Source: Burkholderiales bacterium RIFCSPLOWO2_12_FULL_65_40
Lineage (GTDB): Bacteria > Pseudomonadota > Gammaproteobacteria > Burkholderiales > Burkholderiaceae_C
DNA: 64,000 bases
Assembly: GCA_001770955.1 (NCBI GenBank)
Contig: MESL01000002.1
Span: 98,529 to 162,528 of the forward strand
Reading direction: 5' to 3'
Shown: positions 36,825-45,931 of the stretch, in pieces
Numbering within the stretch: position 1 is the stretch's first letter
Layout: each line of letters opens with the position of its first letter
Notes under the pieces: model-generated
What the model was told of the DNA's origin: nothing
Seen by the model: only the letters and a program-made list of their open reading frames with translations
Databases searched by the model: none
Translations under genes and position numbers: made by a program

Positions 36825-37541
36825 TCAGGGTGCGGGGCGCGCCCTGCCACCGAAGATGCCCGTGCCCACGCGCACCATGGTGCTGCCGGCCTGGATGGCG
36901 GCGTCAAGGTCGGCCGTCATGCCCAGGGACAAGGTATCGAAATGGTCCAGCCCGCTACCTCCGGAGGCCCGGATCTGCTCGAACACGGCGCGCACGCGCT
37001 GGTGCAGCGCGAGCTGGGTGGCGTGGTCCGGGGCCGGCTCGGGGATGCTCATCACGCCGCGCAGGCACAACTGTGGCAGCGCCGCCACGGCCCGCGCCAG
37101 CGCCAGCGCCTCCTCGGGCGGCACACCCGACTTGGCCAGGCCGCCGTCCACGTTGATCTGGATGCAGACCTGCAGGGGCGGGAGGTGCGCCGGACGCTGG
37201 GCCGACAGGCGCTCGGCGATCTTGGCCCGGTCCACCGTGTGCATCCAGTCGAAATGTTCGGCCACCAGCCGCGTCTTGTTGCTCTGCACCGGGCCAATGC
37301 AGTGCCATTGCAGCACTGGCGCACCCATCTGGCGCAGCGCTGCCATTTTCTCCACCGCTTCCTGGATGTAGTTCTCGCCAAAGGCGCGCTGCCCGGCCTG
37401 CGCGGCCGCCAGCACGGCCTCGGGGCCGAAGGTCTTGGAGACGGCCAGCAATGAAACACTGGCCGGATCGCGTCCGGCGGCGGCGCAGGCCTGCGCTATC
37501 CGGTCACGAACCTGTTGGAGGTTGTCGGCAATCGTGGTCAT
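36825..37541 (-). CDS. yggS: YggS family pyridoxal phosphate homeostasis protein
   Basis: LLAVSKTFGPEAV, FGENYIQEAVEKM, WHCIGPVQSNKTRLVAEHFDWMHTVDR; real gene inside ORF 36825..39257. Confidence 0.92.
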   Translation of the reverse strand: MTTIADNLQQVRDRIAQACAAAGRDPASVSLLAVSKTFGPEAVLAAAQAGQRAFGENYIQEAVEKMAALRQMGAPVLQWHCIGPVQSNKTRLVAEHFDWMHTVDRAKIAERLSAQRPAHLPPLQVCIQINVDGGLAKSGVPPEEALALARAVAALPQLCLRGVMSIPEPAPDHATQLALHQRVRAVFEQIRASGGSGLDHFDTLSLGMTADLDAAIQAGSTMVRVGTGIFGGRARPAP

Positions 37542-37577
37542 AATGTTTGCCAAGCGTACCAAACGACCGAGGGAACC

Positions 37578-38621
37578 GTGGACATTACCCAACTGCTGGC
37601 GTTCAGCGTCAAGAACAAGGCCTCCGACCTGCACCTGTCCGCGGGCCTGCCGCCCATGATCCGGGTGCACGGCGACGTGCGGCGCATCAATGTGGACGCG
37701 CTGGACCACAAGACGGTGCATGCCATGGTGTACGACATCATGAGCGACTCGCAGCGCAAGACCTACGAGGAATTCCTGGAGGTCGACTTCTCGTTCGAAA
37801 TCGAGGGCTTGGCGCGCTTCCGCGTCAACGCCTTCAACCAGAACCGCGGCGCCGCCGCCGTGTTCCGGACGATTCCGAGCAAGATCCTGACGCTGGAGCA
37901 GCTCAACTGCCCCAAGATCTTCGGCGACCTGGCGCTCAAGCCGCGCGGCCTGGTGCTGGTGACCGGGCCCACGGGCTCGGGCAAGTCCACCACACTGGCG
38001 GCCATGGTGAACTACCTCAACGAAACCGAGTACGGCCACATCCTCACGGTGGAGGACCCGATCGAGTTCGTGCACGAGTCCAAGAAGTGCCTGGTCAACC
38101 AGCGTGAAGTGGGGCCGATGACGCTGTCGTTCGCGGCCGCGCTGAAGTCCGCGCTGCGCGAAGACCCGGACGCCATCCTGGTGGGCGAAATGCGCGACCT
38201 CGAAACCATCCGCCTCGCCATGACGGCCGCCGAAACGGGGCACCTGGTGTTCGGCACGCTGCACACGTCCAGCGCCGCCAAGACCATCGACCGGATCATC
38301 GACGTGTTCCCCGCCGAAGAAAAGGAAATGGTCCGCGCGATGCTGTCGGAGTCGCTGCAGGCCGTGATCTCGCAAACCCTGTGCAAGCTCAAGGACGGCT
38401 CGGGCCGCGTGGCCGCGCACGAGATCATGCTGGGCACCAGCGCCATCCGCAACCTGATCCGCGAGGCCAAGGTGGCGCAGATGTACTCCACCATCCAGAC
38501 CAGCAACAGCGTGGGCATGCAGACGCTGGACCAGAACCTCACCGACCTGGTGCGGCGCAACATCATCAGCCCGTCCGAGGCCCGCAGCAAGGCCAAGATT
38601 CCCGAAAACTTCCCTGGTTGA
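37578..38621 (+). CDS. pilT: type IV pilus twitching motility ATPase PilT (GTG start)
   Basis: DITQLLAFSVKNKASDLHLSAGLPPMIRVHGDVRRI; TGPTGSGKSTTLAAMV; MRDLETIRLAMTAAETGHLVFGTLHT. Confidence 0.93.
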   Translation: MDITQLLAFSVKNKASDLHLSAGLPPMIRVHGDVRRINVDALDHKTVHAMVYDIMSDSQRKTYEEFLEVDFSFEIEGLARFRVNAFNQNRGAAAVFRTIPSKILTLEQLNCPKIFGDLALKPRGLVLVTGPTGSGKSTTLAAMVNYLNETEYGHILTVEDPIEFVHESKKCLVNQREVGPMTLSFAAALKSALREDPDAILVGEMRDLETIRLAMTAAETGHLVFGTLHTSSAAKTIDRIIDVFPAEEKEMVRAMLSESLQAVISQTLCKLKDGSGRVAAHEIMLGTSAIRNLIREAKVAQMYSTIQTSNSVGMQTLDQNLTDLVRRNIISPSEARSKAKIPENFPG

Positions 38622-38673
38622 CCCACCAACCACCTGACACCGGCTGCCCCTTGGCAGCCCACTGGAGCACCCC

Positions 38674-39312
38674 ATGAAAGGCATCCTTGGTCTTTTGCGC
38701 CTGTCGTCGAAAGACAACAAGCCGCAGCAGCAGGAGCACACCGATTCTGTTTTCTTCTCCACCGCCTTCGCCAACCAGGGGGTGGATCCGACCATGCTGG
38801 TGCCCTGGGAGGCCCGCGCGGTTGAGGTGGGCGCCAAACGCCTGCCGACCAGCCGGGGCGGCAAGCTGCTGCAGGCACTGTGGTCCAAGGACAAGTACAT
38901 GGCGCACCTGGACCAGGACGCCGTCAAGCGCATGGAGCGCTTCTTTGAATTCGCCCATGTGCCGCCCAACCGCGACCTGATCCGCCAGGACGAATACGGC
39001 AACTTCATGATCGTGCTGCTGACCGGCACCATCGCCGTGGATCGCATCCAGCCCTGGGGCGAGCAGTTGCGCCTGGCCGAAACGCGCCCCGGCGACATCC
39101 TGGGCGAGATGTCGCTGCTCGACAGCGGCATCCGCTTCTCCGCCTGCACCACACTGACCGAATGCGAAATCGCCGTGCTCAGCGCCGACGCCATGGACGA
39201 CATGATGGGCAAGGACCCCCAGTTGGCCGCCAGCCTGGTGGCCTTGCTGGCGCGCAAGCTGTCGTTGCGGCTGCGCGTGGTGAGCGCACGGTTGAGCGAA
39301 AACCAGAAATGA
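38674..39312 (+). CDS. cyclic nucleotide-binding domain protein located between pilT and pilU
   Basis: ETRPGDILGEMSLLDSGIRFSACTTLTECEIAVLSADAMDDMMGKDPQLAASLV CRP-like effector domain; no HTH visible. Confidence 0.82.
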   Translation: MKGILGLLRLSSKDNKPQQQEHTDSVFFSTAFANQGVDPTMLVPWEARAVEVGAKRLPTSRGGKLLQALWSKDKYMAHLDQDAVKRMERFFEFAHVPPNRDLIRQDEYGNFMIVLLTGTIAVDRIQPWGEQLRLAETRPGDILGEMSLLDSGIRFSACTTLTECEIAVLSADAMDDMMGKDPQLAASLVALLARKLSLRLRVVSARLSENQK

Positions 39313-39351
39313 CACCTCGGCGCCCAGGCGCCGACCGAGGGAGGATTTGAG

Positions 39352-40488
39352 ATGGAACGCGATCAGGCCAGTAAATTCATCAACGACCTGCTGAAGCTGC
39401 TGGTCAGCCGCAATGGCAGTGACCTGTTCATCACGGCAGACTTTCCACCGGCCATCAAGGTCGATGGCGCCATTGCCAAGGTGTCCCCGCAGCCGCTGTC
39501 GCCCAACCACACGCTGACGCTGGCCCGCTCGATCATGAGCGACAAGCAGGCCGCCGAGTTCGAACGCACCAAGGAGTGCAACTTCGCCATTTCGCCCGCA
39601 GGCATCGGGCGCTTCCGTGTGAACGCCTTCGTGCAGCAGGGCCGCGTGGGCATGGTGCTGCGGGTGATTCCGCTCACGCTGCCCACCATCGACGGGCTGG
39701 GCGTGCCGCAGGTACTCAAGGAAGTGACCATGACCAAGCGCGGCCTGTGCATCCTGGTGGGTGCCACGGGCTCGGGCAAGTCGACCACGCTCGCGGCCAT
39801 GGTGGACTGGCGCAACGAGAAATCGTTCGGCCACATCATCACCGTGGAAGACCCGGTCGAGTTCGTGCACCCGCACAAGAACTGCGTGGTGACGCAGCGC
39901 GAAGTGGGGCTGGACACCGACAGCTGGGAGGCGGCGCTCAAGAACACCCTGCGTCAGGCCCCGGACGTGATCCTGATGGGCGAAATCCGCGACCGCGAGA
40001 CCATGGAGCACGCCATCGCCTTCTCGGAAACCGGCCACCTGTGCATGGCCACGCTGCACGCCAACAGCGCCAACCAGGCGCTCGACCGCGTGATCAACTT
40101 CTTCCCCGAAGAACGCCGCGCCCAGCTGCTGATGGACCTGTCGCTGAACCTGCGCGCCATGGTTTCGCAGCGCCTGATTCCCAAACAGGACGGCAAGGGC
40201 CGCGCCGCCGCGGTCGAGGTGATGCTGAACACACCGCTGATCGCAGACCTGATCTTCAAGGGCGAGGTCTCCGAGATCAAGGAGATCATGAAAAAGAGCC
40301 GCAACCTGGGCATGCAGACCTTTGACCAGGCGCTGTTCGACCTGTTCGAATCGAACGTCATCTCCTACGAAGATGCGTTGCGCAACGCCGACTCGCTCAA
40401 CGACCTGCGCCTGCAGATCAAGCTGTCGAGTCAGCGCGCCAAGACCACCGATCTGTCCTCCGGCACCGAGCATTTCGCCATCGTCTGA
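39352..40488 (+). CDS. pilU: PilT/PilU type IV pilus retraction ATPase PilU
   Basis: MERDQASKFINDLLKLLVSRNGSDLFITADFPPAIKVDG; GATGSGKSTTLAAMVDWRN; EIRDRETMEHAIAFSETGHLCMATLHANSANQALDR. Confidence 0.92.
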   Translation: MERDQASKFINDLLKLLVSRNGSDLFITADFPPAIKVDGAIAKVSPQPLSPNHTLTLARSIMSDKQAAEFERTKECNFAISPAGIGRFRVNAFVQQGRVGMVLRVIPLTLPTIDGLGVPQVLKEVTMTKRGLCILVGATGSGKSTTLAAMVDWRNEKSFGHIITVEDPVEFVHPHKNCVVTQREVGLDTDSWEAALKNTLRQAPDVILMGEIRDRETMEHAIAFSETGHLCMATLHANSANQALDRVINFFPEERRAQLLMDLSLNLRAMVSQRLIPKQDGKGRAAAVEVMLNTPLIADLIFKGEVSEIKEIMKKSRNLGMQTFDQALFDLFESNVISYEDALRNADSLNDLRLQIKLSSQRAKTTDLSSGTEHFAIV

Positions 40489-40509
40489 CCGGACACGCCA
40501 CCCACTCCC

Positions 40510-40536
40510 TGGCCCGCACGATGCGCGGGCCTTTTT
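40510..40536 (+). terminator. rho-independent terminator after pilU
   Basis: GGCCCGCACGATGCGCGGGCCTTTTT stem-loop and T tract. Confidence 0.75.
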
Positions 40537-40553
40537 CATGACAGGATGGACCC

Positions 40554-41468
40554 ATGCCCAGCACCAACCCCCGCACCTACGAACCCATCGCCCCGCGCAA
40601 AATCGCCTTCCTTGGCCTGGGCGTGATGGGCTACCCCATGGCCGCGCACCTGGCGCTGGCGGGGCACGAAGTCACGGTGTACAACCGCACGGTCGCCAAG
40701 GCGCAGGCCTGGTGCGCCGAATATGCCGGCACCCGCGCACCGCGCCAAGGCGCCACACCGCGCATGGCCGCCCAGGGCGCGGACATCGTCTTTTGCTGCG
40801 TGGGCAACGACGACGATCTGCGCTCGGTCACGCTGGGCGCCGACGGCGCTTTTGCCGGCATGGAGCCCGGCGCAATTTTCGTGGATCACACCACCGCCTC
40901 GGCCGAGGTGGCGCGCGAACTGTACGGTGCCGCGCGCACGTTGGGCCTGCAGTTCATCGATGCACCGGTATCGGGCGGCCAGGCGGGCGCACAGAATGGC
41001 ATGCTGACCGTGATGTGTGGCGGCGACCCGGCGCCGTTCGACGCCGTGCAGCCCGTGGCCATGGCTTTCTCGCGCGCCTTCACGCGCATGGGGGAATCAG
41101 GGGCCGGTCAGCTCACCAAGATGGTCAACCAGATCTGCATCGCCGGGCTGGTGCAGGGCCTGGCCGAGGCCGTGGCCTTCGGCCAACGCGCCGGACTGGA
41201 CGTGAACCTGGTGCTCGACGTCATCGGCAAGGGCGCGGCCCAGAGCTGGCAGCTCGACAACCGCGGCAAGACCATGGTGGCGGACCAGTTCGATTTCGGC
41301 TTCGCCGTGGACTGGATGCGCAAGGACCTGGGACTGGTGCTCGACGAGGCCAAGCGCAACGGTGCACGTCTGCCGGTCACGGCGCTGGTGGACCAGTTCT
41401 ATGGCGACGTCCAGCAGATGGGCGGCAACCGCTGGGACACGTCCAGCCTGATCAAGCGCTTGAAATAG
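40554..41468 (+). CDS. NAD(P)-dependent oxidoreductase, 3-hydroxyisobutyrate dehydrogenase family
   Basis: KIAFLGLGVMGYPMAAHLALAGHEVTVYNRT; FIDAPVSGGQAGAQNGMLTVMCGG; GQLTKMVNQI. Confidence 0.9.
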   Translation: MPSTNPRTYEPIAPRKIAFLGLGVMGYPMAAHLALAGHEVTVYNRTVAKAQAWCAEYAGTRAPRQGATPRMAAQGADIVFCCVGNDDDLRSVTLGADGAFAGMEPGAIFVDHTTASAEVARELYGAARTLGLQFIDAPVSGGQAGAQNGMLTVMCGGDPAPFDAVQPVAMAFSRAFTRMGESGAGQLTKMVNQICIAGLVQGLAEAVAFGQRAGLDVNLVLDVIGKGAAQSWQLDNRGKTMVADQFDFGFAVDWMRKDLGLVLDEAKRNGARLPVTALVDQFYGDVQQMGGNRWDTSSLIKRLK

Positions 41469-41472
41469 CGAG

Positions 41473-41568
41473 CCCCCCCCTGAGCCGCTTCGCGTCTTCC
41501 CCCCAAGGGGGACGCCACCAGCGCGGCGGGGCGGCCCTTGCGCGGTGGCTGCTGGCCTGGGTCGCGCC
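41473..41568 (+). repeat. family B repeat, both modules
   Basis: CCCCCCCTGAGCCGCTTCGCGTCTTCCCCCCAAGGGGGACGCCACCAGCGCGGCGGGGCGGCCCTTGCGCGGTGGCTGCTGGCCTGGGTCGCG. Confidence 0.8.
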
Positions 41569-41592
41569 CATTGACCAGCCATGGGGCCGCGC

Positions 41593-42270
41593 TTACCGCA
41601 CCGGTGCGCTGGTCTCGACGTTGTCCTGGGTCACGGGGGCCGAACGCCGGGGTGATGCATTCATGCGCGCCAGGTCGTCGTCGGTCAGGTATTCGAACAC
41701 CCGCACGACCTTGCTGACACCCATGACTCCCCGGGCAATGGCGGTGGCGCGCGCGGCCTCGCGCTGGGTCACCAGACCCATCAGATAGACCACATTGCGC
41801 TCGGTAACCACCTTGAAGCTGCTGGCCGAGAGGTCCTTGGCATCGACCAGGCTGGCGCGCACCTTCCCCGTGATGAAGGTGTCATTGGATCGCTGGGCAA
41901 GGCTGGTGTTGGGCATCACGGCCAGGTCATTCACCACAGAGCGCACGTTTTCCACGCCCGCAACGATCTTCTCGATGCCTTCGCGTGCCTCGGCATGGGG
42001 TACCTCGCCGGTCAGCAGCACCTGCCGGTTGTAGCTGGTCACGTTGATGTGCACCTTGTCGCCATAGGCGCCATGGATGCGGTTCACGGCGCGCAGCTCG
42101 ATGGATTCATCTTCAATCTGGATGCCCGCCGTGCGGCGGTCAATGGCCATCATCCCGCCCAGGGCGGCACCGCCCAGCACGATGGGGGTGGCGCAGCCCA
42201 CAAGCCCTCCGGCCAGGGCTGCGGCAGCCAGCAGGGTGCACATGGTGCGGTTCATGCGAAGCATCATCAC
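41593..42270 (-). CDS. BON domain lipoprotein (DolP/YraP-like)
   Basis: Lipobox GGLVGCATP; two BON repeats; ATGA overlap with the SIS gene. Confidence 0.85.
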   Translation of the reverse strand: MMMLRMNRTMCTLLAAAALAGGLVGCATPIVLGGAALGGMMAIDRRTAGIQIEDESIELRAVNRIHGAYGDKVHINVTSYNRQVLLTGEVPHAEAREGIEKIVAGVENVRSVVNDLAVMPNTSLAQRSNDTFITGKVRASLVDAKDLSASSFKVVTERNVVYLMGLVTQREAARATAIARGVMGVSKVVRVFEYLTDDDLARMNASPRRSAPVTQDNVETSAPVR

Positions 42271-42863
42271 GAAATCTCCTGTTCACCAAACAATTGGGCG
42301 TCCATGCCGTCACACAGGCAATTGAGCACCAGCGAATGCACCTCGCGCACGCGGGCCGCGCGGTCGTGGGGCACGCAGATCAGCACGTCGGTTTCCCGCA
42401 GAATGTCGGCGAGCAGACCCCCGGTGCGGCCCGTGGCGGCCACCACCGACATGTCGCGCTCATGCGCCGCGTGCACGGCCGCCACCACGCCGACATCGTT
42501 GCCACTCACGCTCAATACCAGCAGCAGATCCCCCGCCTGCCCCAGGGCACGCACCTGGCGGGCGAACTGCTGGCTGCCATCGCCATTGACGGGATGCGCC
42601 GTCAGCAATGCGCCATCGGCACACAGCGCGATGGCCGCCAGTTCGGGGCGCTCGCGCTCGAATCCCGCCACACAGCAGGTGGCAAACTGCTGGGCATCGG
42701 AGGCCGACGCGCCGTTGCCGCAGGTCAGAATCTTGCCCCCGCTGGTGATGCAGGCCAGCAGGGCCTGCACGGCATCGGCAATCGGGCGCCCCAGGGCCTG
42801 CGCCGCTTGGTATTTCAGGTCAGCGCTGTCGATGAAATGCTGCTGGATACGTTGCTCAAGCAT
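42267..42863 (-). CDS. SIS domain phosphoheptose isomerase/DiaA-like
   Basis: GGKILTCGNGASASDAQQFATCCVAGFERERPELAAIAL; LLLVLSVSGNDVGVVAAVHAAHERDMSVVAATGR. Confidence 0.85.
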   Translation of the reverse strand: MLEQRIQQHFIDSADLKYQAAQALGRPIADAVQALLACITSGGKILTCGNGASASDAQQFATCCVAGFERERPELAAIALCADGALLTAHPVNGDGSQQFARQVRALGQAGDLLLVLSVSGNDVGVVAAVHAAHERDMSVVAATGRTGGLLADILRETDVLICVPHDRAARVREVHSLVLNCLCDGMDAQLFGEQEIS

Positions 42864-42961
42864 GGGCAGATGGAATGGTTCGGGGGGCAAAGGTTCAATG
42901 ATAACCGTGTGGTGTTATCGATTTTGTAGCAATCGGTAGGCTGCGTGCACGCATCCGGGCC

Positions 42962-43357
42962 TCACGCTGCATCAAACGCTGCCCGGATCCACTCGACCGA
43001 ATTTTCCACCAGCACCACGTCGAAACGACAGGGCGGCGGCGCTCCCAGCCGCATCAGGTAATGCCGCGCCGCAAACACGATGCGCCGCTGCTTGGTGGCG
43101 CCGATGCTGGCCCCCGCACCGCCGAAAGCGCGGCTGGAGCGGCTGCGCACCTCGACAAACACCACGGTGCCGTCGCGATCGCGCAGCACCAGATCGATTT
43201 CACCGCCACCGCGCCCGGGCGTCCGATAATTGCGCTCCAGCAGGCGCAGGCCGGCGGCCTGCAGATGGGCCAGGGCCCGGTCTTCCGCCGCCATGCCCTG
43301 CTCCCGCGTGGTCCGCACCGGTGTCCTGCCTGCGATCATCTTGTCAAGGAAATCCAT
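42962..43357 (-). CDS. YraN family (UPF0102) nuclease-fold protein
   Basis: GMAAEDRALAHLQAAGLRLLERNYRTPGRGGGEIDLVLRDRDGTVVFVEVRSRSS; start MDFLDK at 43357. Confidence 0.88.
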   Translation of the reverse strand: MDFLDKMIAGRTPVRTTREQGMAAEDRALAHLQAAGLRLLERNYRTPGRGGGEIDLVLRDRDGTVVFVEVRSRSSRAFGGAGASIGATKQRRIVFAARHYLMRLGAPPPCRFDVVLVENSVEWIRAAFDAA

Positions 43358-44286
43358 TGAGCGCTTCTTTCGCATCAGCCCTGGGCGCCGCGCACGACGC
43401 GGCGGCTGCACAGCATTATCCGCAAGGCGCCCTGTACGTGGTGGCCACGCCCATCGGCAATCTGGCCGACATCACGCTGCGCGCCCTGCATGTGCTGCAG
43501 CTGGCCGACACCCTGGCCTGCGAGGACACGCGCCACACCCAAAGCCTGCTGCGCGCTTATGGCATCGACAAGGGCGGCGCCCAACTGCTCGCCGTACACC
43601 AGCACAACGAGCAGGAAGCCGCGCAGGCGGTGCTCGTCCGACTGCAACAGGGCCAGCGCGTGGCCTATGTGAGTGACGCAGGCACCCCGGGCGTGAGCGA
43701 CCCCGGCGCCCGCCTGGCCGCCGCCGTGCGTACGGCCGGCCTGCGCGTGCTGCCGCTGCCCGGTGCCAGCAGCATCACCGCCGCGCTCAGCGTGGCGGGC
43801 GCTGTGGCCAATGGCAGTGCCGAGGGGGGATTCGTGTTCGGCGGTTTCCTCCCGGTCAAATCGGCCGAGCGCCAGGCCGCCGTGCTGCGCCTGCAGGCCG
43901 AGGCGCGCTGCACGGTGCTGCTCGAAGCCCCGCACCGCATCACCGAGCTGGCCCAGGCCCTGACCCTGCTGGGCGAACGCCCCGTGACCCTGGCACGCGA
44001 GCTGACCAAGCAGTTCGAGGAAATCACCACGCTGCCCGCCGCCTCGCTGCCCGCATGGCTGGCCGGTGCGCCACAGCGCGCCAAGGGTGAGTTCGTGGTG
44101 CTGCTGCACCCGGTGGTCGCCGCGCAGGACGACGGCGACAGCCTGCGCGTGCTGCGCCTGCTGCTGCAGGAACTGCCCCTGAAATCTGCCGTGCGGCTGG
44201 CCGCAGAGATCACCGGCGCGTCGCGCAATGTGCTGTACGACACGGCACTGGCCTGGAAGCGGGAACAGCCCGAGGAATCGTCCTGA
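43357..44286 (+). CDS. rsmI: 16S rRNA (cytidine-2'-O)-methyltransferase; TTG start at 43357 or ATG at 43321
   Basis: ALYVVATPIGNLADITLRALHVLQLADTLACEDTRHTQSLLRAYGI; VSDAGTPGVSDPG. Confidence 0.92.
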   Translation: MSASFASALGAAHDAAAAQHYPQGALYVVATPIGNLADITLRALHVLQLADTLACEDTRHTQSLLRAYGIDKGGAQLLAVHQHNEQEAAQAVLVRLQQGQRVAYVSDAGTPGVSDPGARLAAAVRTAGLRVLPLPGASSITAALSVAGAVANGSAEGGFVFGGFLPVKSAERQAAVLRLQAEARCTVLLEAPHRITELAQALTLLGERPVTLARELTKQFEEITTLPAASLPAWLAGAPQRAKGEFVVLLHPVVAAQDDGDSLRVLRLLLQELPLKSAVRLAAEITGASRNVLYDTALAWKREQPEESS

Positions 44287-44300
44287 CCATATTTCAGATC

Positions 44301-44354
44301 AAAATGGCCTCTAACGCCCGTGCACCAAGCGCTGACAGCTATTGATTTTGCAGT
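44301..44354 (+). repeat. family A repeat, copy 9 (overlaps Hsp70-like stop codon)
   Basis: AAAATGGCCTCTAACGCCCGTGCACCAAGCGCTGACAGCTATTGATTTTGCAGT. Confidence 0.88.
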
Positions 44355-45688
44355 GGCAAGCCGGATCCCTCCGGTGTGACCGCCAGCCCAGAGGCCACCC
44401 CGCCAAACAGATCGCCCACCACCTGGGGCGTATCGGGGAACGCCCTCCGGAGCGCACCCCGCAGCGGTCGCAGGGCCGATGACCCCCCCGTGAGGTAGAT
44501 GGCCTGCAAGGGCTGCGCCGTCAGACCCGCGTCGCTCAGACACGCCTGCGCGCAGGCAATCACCTGGTCCAGCAATCCGGACAAGTGCAGAGCCAGGCCA
44601 TCGGGCGTCACCTCCGACCCCAGCCCGCGTTCGATCCAGCCAAGGTCGATGCCAGCGGCCGCATCTTCCAGCGAAGCGCCGATCTTGGCCTGCTCGACCG
44701 TGTTGGCCATGCGGTGCCCCAGACGCTCGCGCAGCACGGTCATCAGCCGGTCGTGCAGGCGGGTGTCGGCATAGTCGGTGCGCAGGCTCTGCACATCGCG
44801 CAGGGCTTTCGGGGCATACAGCCACTGGATCAGGTGCCAGGTCGAGAGGTCGAAAAACACCCGGCTGGGCACCTCGCGGCCCGTCGGGCCCTTGTGGCGA
44901 AAGCCCAGCATGGGCATGAGCAGCTCCAGGCTCAGGCGGCGGTCGAAGTCCGTGCCGCCGACATGCACACCCGTGGTGGCCAGAATGTCGGCACTGCGGT
45001 CGGGGCGTCTGGCGCGGTCAGGCCCCAGCCGCACCACCGTGAAATCCGAGGTGCCGCCGCCAATGTCCACGACCAGCACCAGGGCCTCGGCCGTGATGCG
45101 CTGCTCGTAGTCCAGCGCAGCGGCGATCGGCTCGGCCTGGAAAGACACATTCACGAAACCCGCATCGAGCGCGGCCTGGCGCAGGGCGTCTTCGGCCTGC
45201 CGGTCCCGCGCTGCATCGCCATCCACAAAATGCACGGGCCGGCCCATCACCACGCGGCCCGGCATGCTGCCGAGTGATTCGCGGGCAGTGCGCGCCAGCA
45301 TCTGCAGAAAGAGGCTGATGATGTCCTGGTAGCTCACCATGCGGTGATGCACCGCCGTCTGGTCCTGCAGCAGGGCGCTGCCGAGCAGGCTTTTGAGCGA
45401 GCGCATGAGGCGCCCCTCGGTGCCTGCCAGGTACTGGCCAATGGCATCACGGCCGAAGTGCGTGCTTTGATCTTCGGCATTGAAGAAAAGCGCCGTCGGC
45501 AAGGTGGTGGCCTCCCCTTCCAGCCGCAACAGGCGCGCGGGACCAGCGCCCTGGCGCACGGCCATGGCCGAGTTGGAGGTGCCGAAATCGATGCCCAGGG
45601 TGGTGTCGTTCAAGATGCCGTCAACAGGTGGAGCCCATGCATGCCGTGCCTGCGGCGGTATGCATGCGCCAGAAACACAAAAGCCCAT
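44339..45688 (-). CDS. Hsp70-like protein (YegD type); start uncertain (45688 or nearby TTG)
   Basis: LGIDFGTSNSAMAVRQ, VVDIGGGTSDFTVVRL, AIYLTGGSSALRPLRGALRRAFP; ORF extension to 45778 overlaps tRNA-Thr and is rejected. Confidence 0.87.
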   Translation of the reverse strand: MGFCVSGACIPPQARHAWAPPVDGILNDTTLGIDFGTSNSAMAVRQGAGPARLLRLEGEATTLPTALFFNAEDQSTHFGRDAIGQYLAGTEGRLMRSLKSLLGSALLQDQTAVHHRMVSYQDIISLFLQMLARTARESLGSMPGRVVMGRPVHFVDGDAARDRQAEDALRQAALDAGFVNVSFQAEPIAAALDYEQRITAEALVLVVDIGGGTSDFTVVRLGPDRARRPDRSADILATTGVHVGGTDFDRRLSLELLMPMLGFRHKGPTGREVPSRVFFDLSTWHLIQWLYAPKALRDVQSLRTDYADTRLHDRLMTVLRERLGHRMANTVEQAKIGASLEDAAAGIDLGWIERGLGSEVTPDGLALHLSGLLDQVIACAQACLSDAGLTAQPLQAIYLTGGSSALRPLRGALRRAFPDTPQVVGDLFGGVASGLAVTPEGSGLPLQNQ

Positions 45689-45706
45689 CACGCAGGTGAT
45701 GGGCTT
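45676..45706 (-). terminator. rho-independent terminator downstream of the tRNA-Thr gene
   Basis: minus strand AAGCCCATCACCTGCGTGATGGGCTTTTGTGTTT. Confidence 0.7.
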
Positions 45707-45717
45707 GGCCGGGGGTC

Positions 45718-45792
<75 letters not shown>

Positions 45793-45797
45793 GAATA

Positions 45798-45873
45798 TGG
45801 AGCGGGAAAAGAGTCTCGAACTCTCGACCTCAACCTTGGCAAGGTTGCGCTCTACCAACTGAGCTATTCCCGC
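45798..45873 (-). tRNA. tRNA-Gly(GCC), CCA encoded
   Basis: GCGGGAATAGCTCAGTTGGTAGAGCGCAACCTTGCCAAGGTTGAGGTCGAGAGTTCGAGACTCTTTTCCCGCTCCA; anticodon GCC. Confidence 0.95.
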
Positions 45874-45896
45874 GTATGGACCGCTGCTGCGGTCAA

Positions 45897-45926
45897 AGAA
45901 AAAGCCCATCGCAGAGACGGGCTTTC
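45897..45926 (-). terminator. terminator-like hairpin between tRNA-Phe and tRNA-Gly
   Basis: minus strand AAAGCCCGTCTCTGCGATGGGCTTTTTC. Confidence 0.55.
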
Positions 45927-45931
45927 CAATT

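Noticed and set aside
36825-39257. 810 aa minus-strand ORF
   Set aside because: Only the C-terminal 238 codons (yggS) are real; the remainder is antisense to pilT and the cNMP gene.
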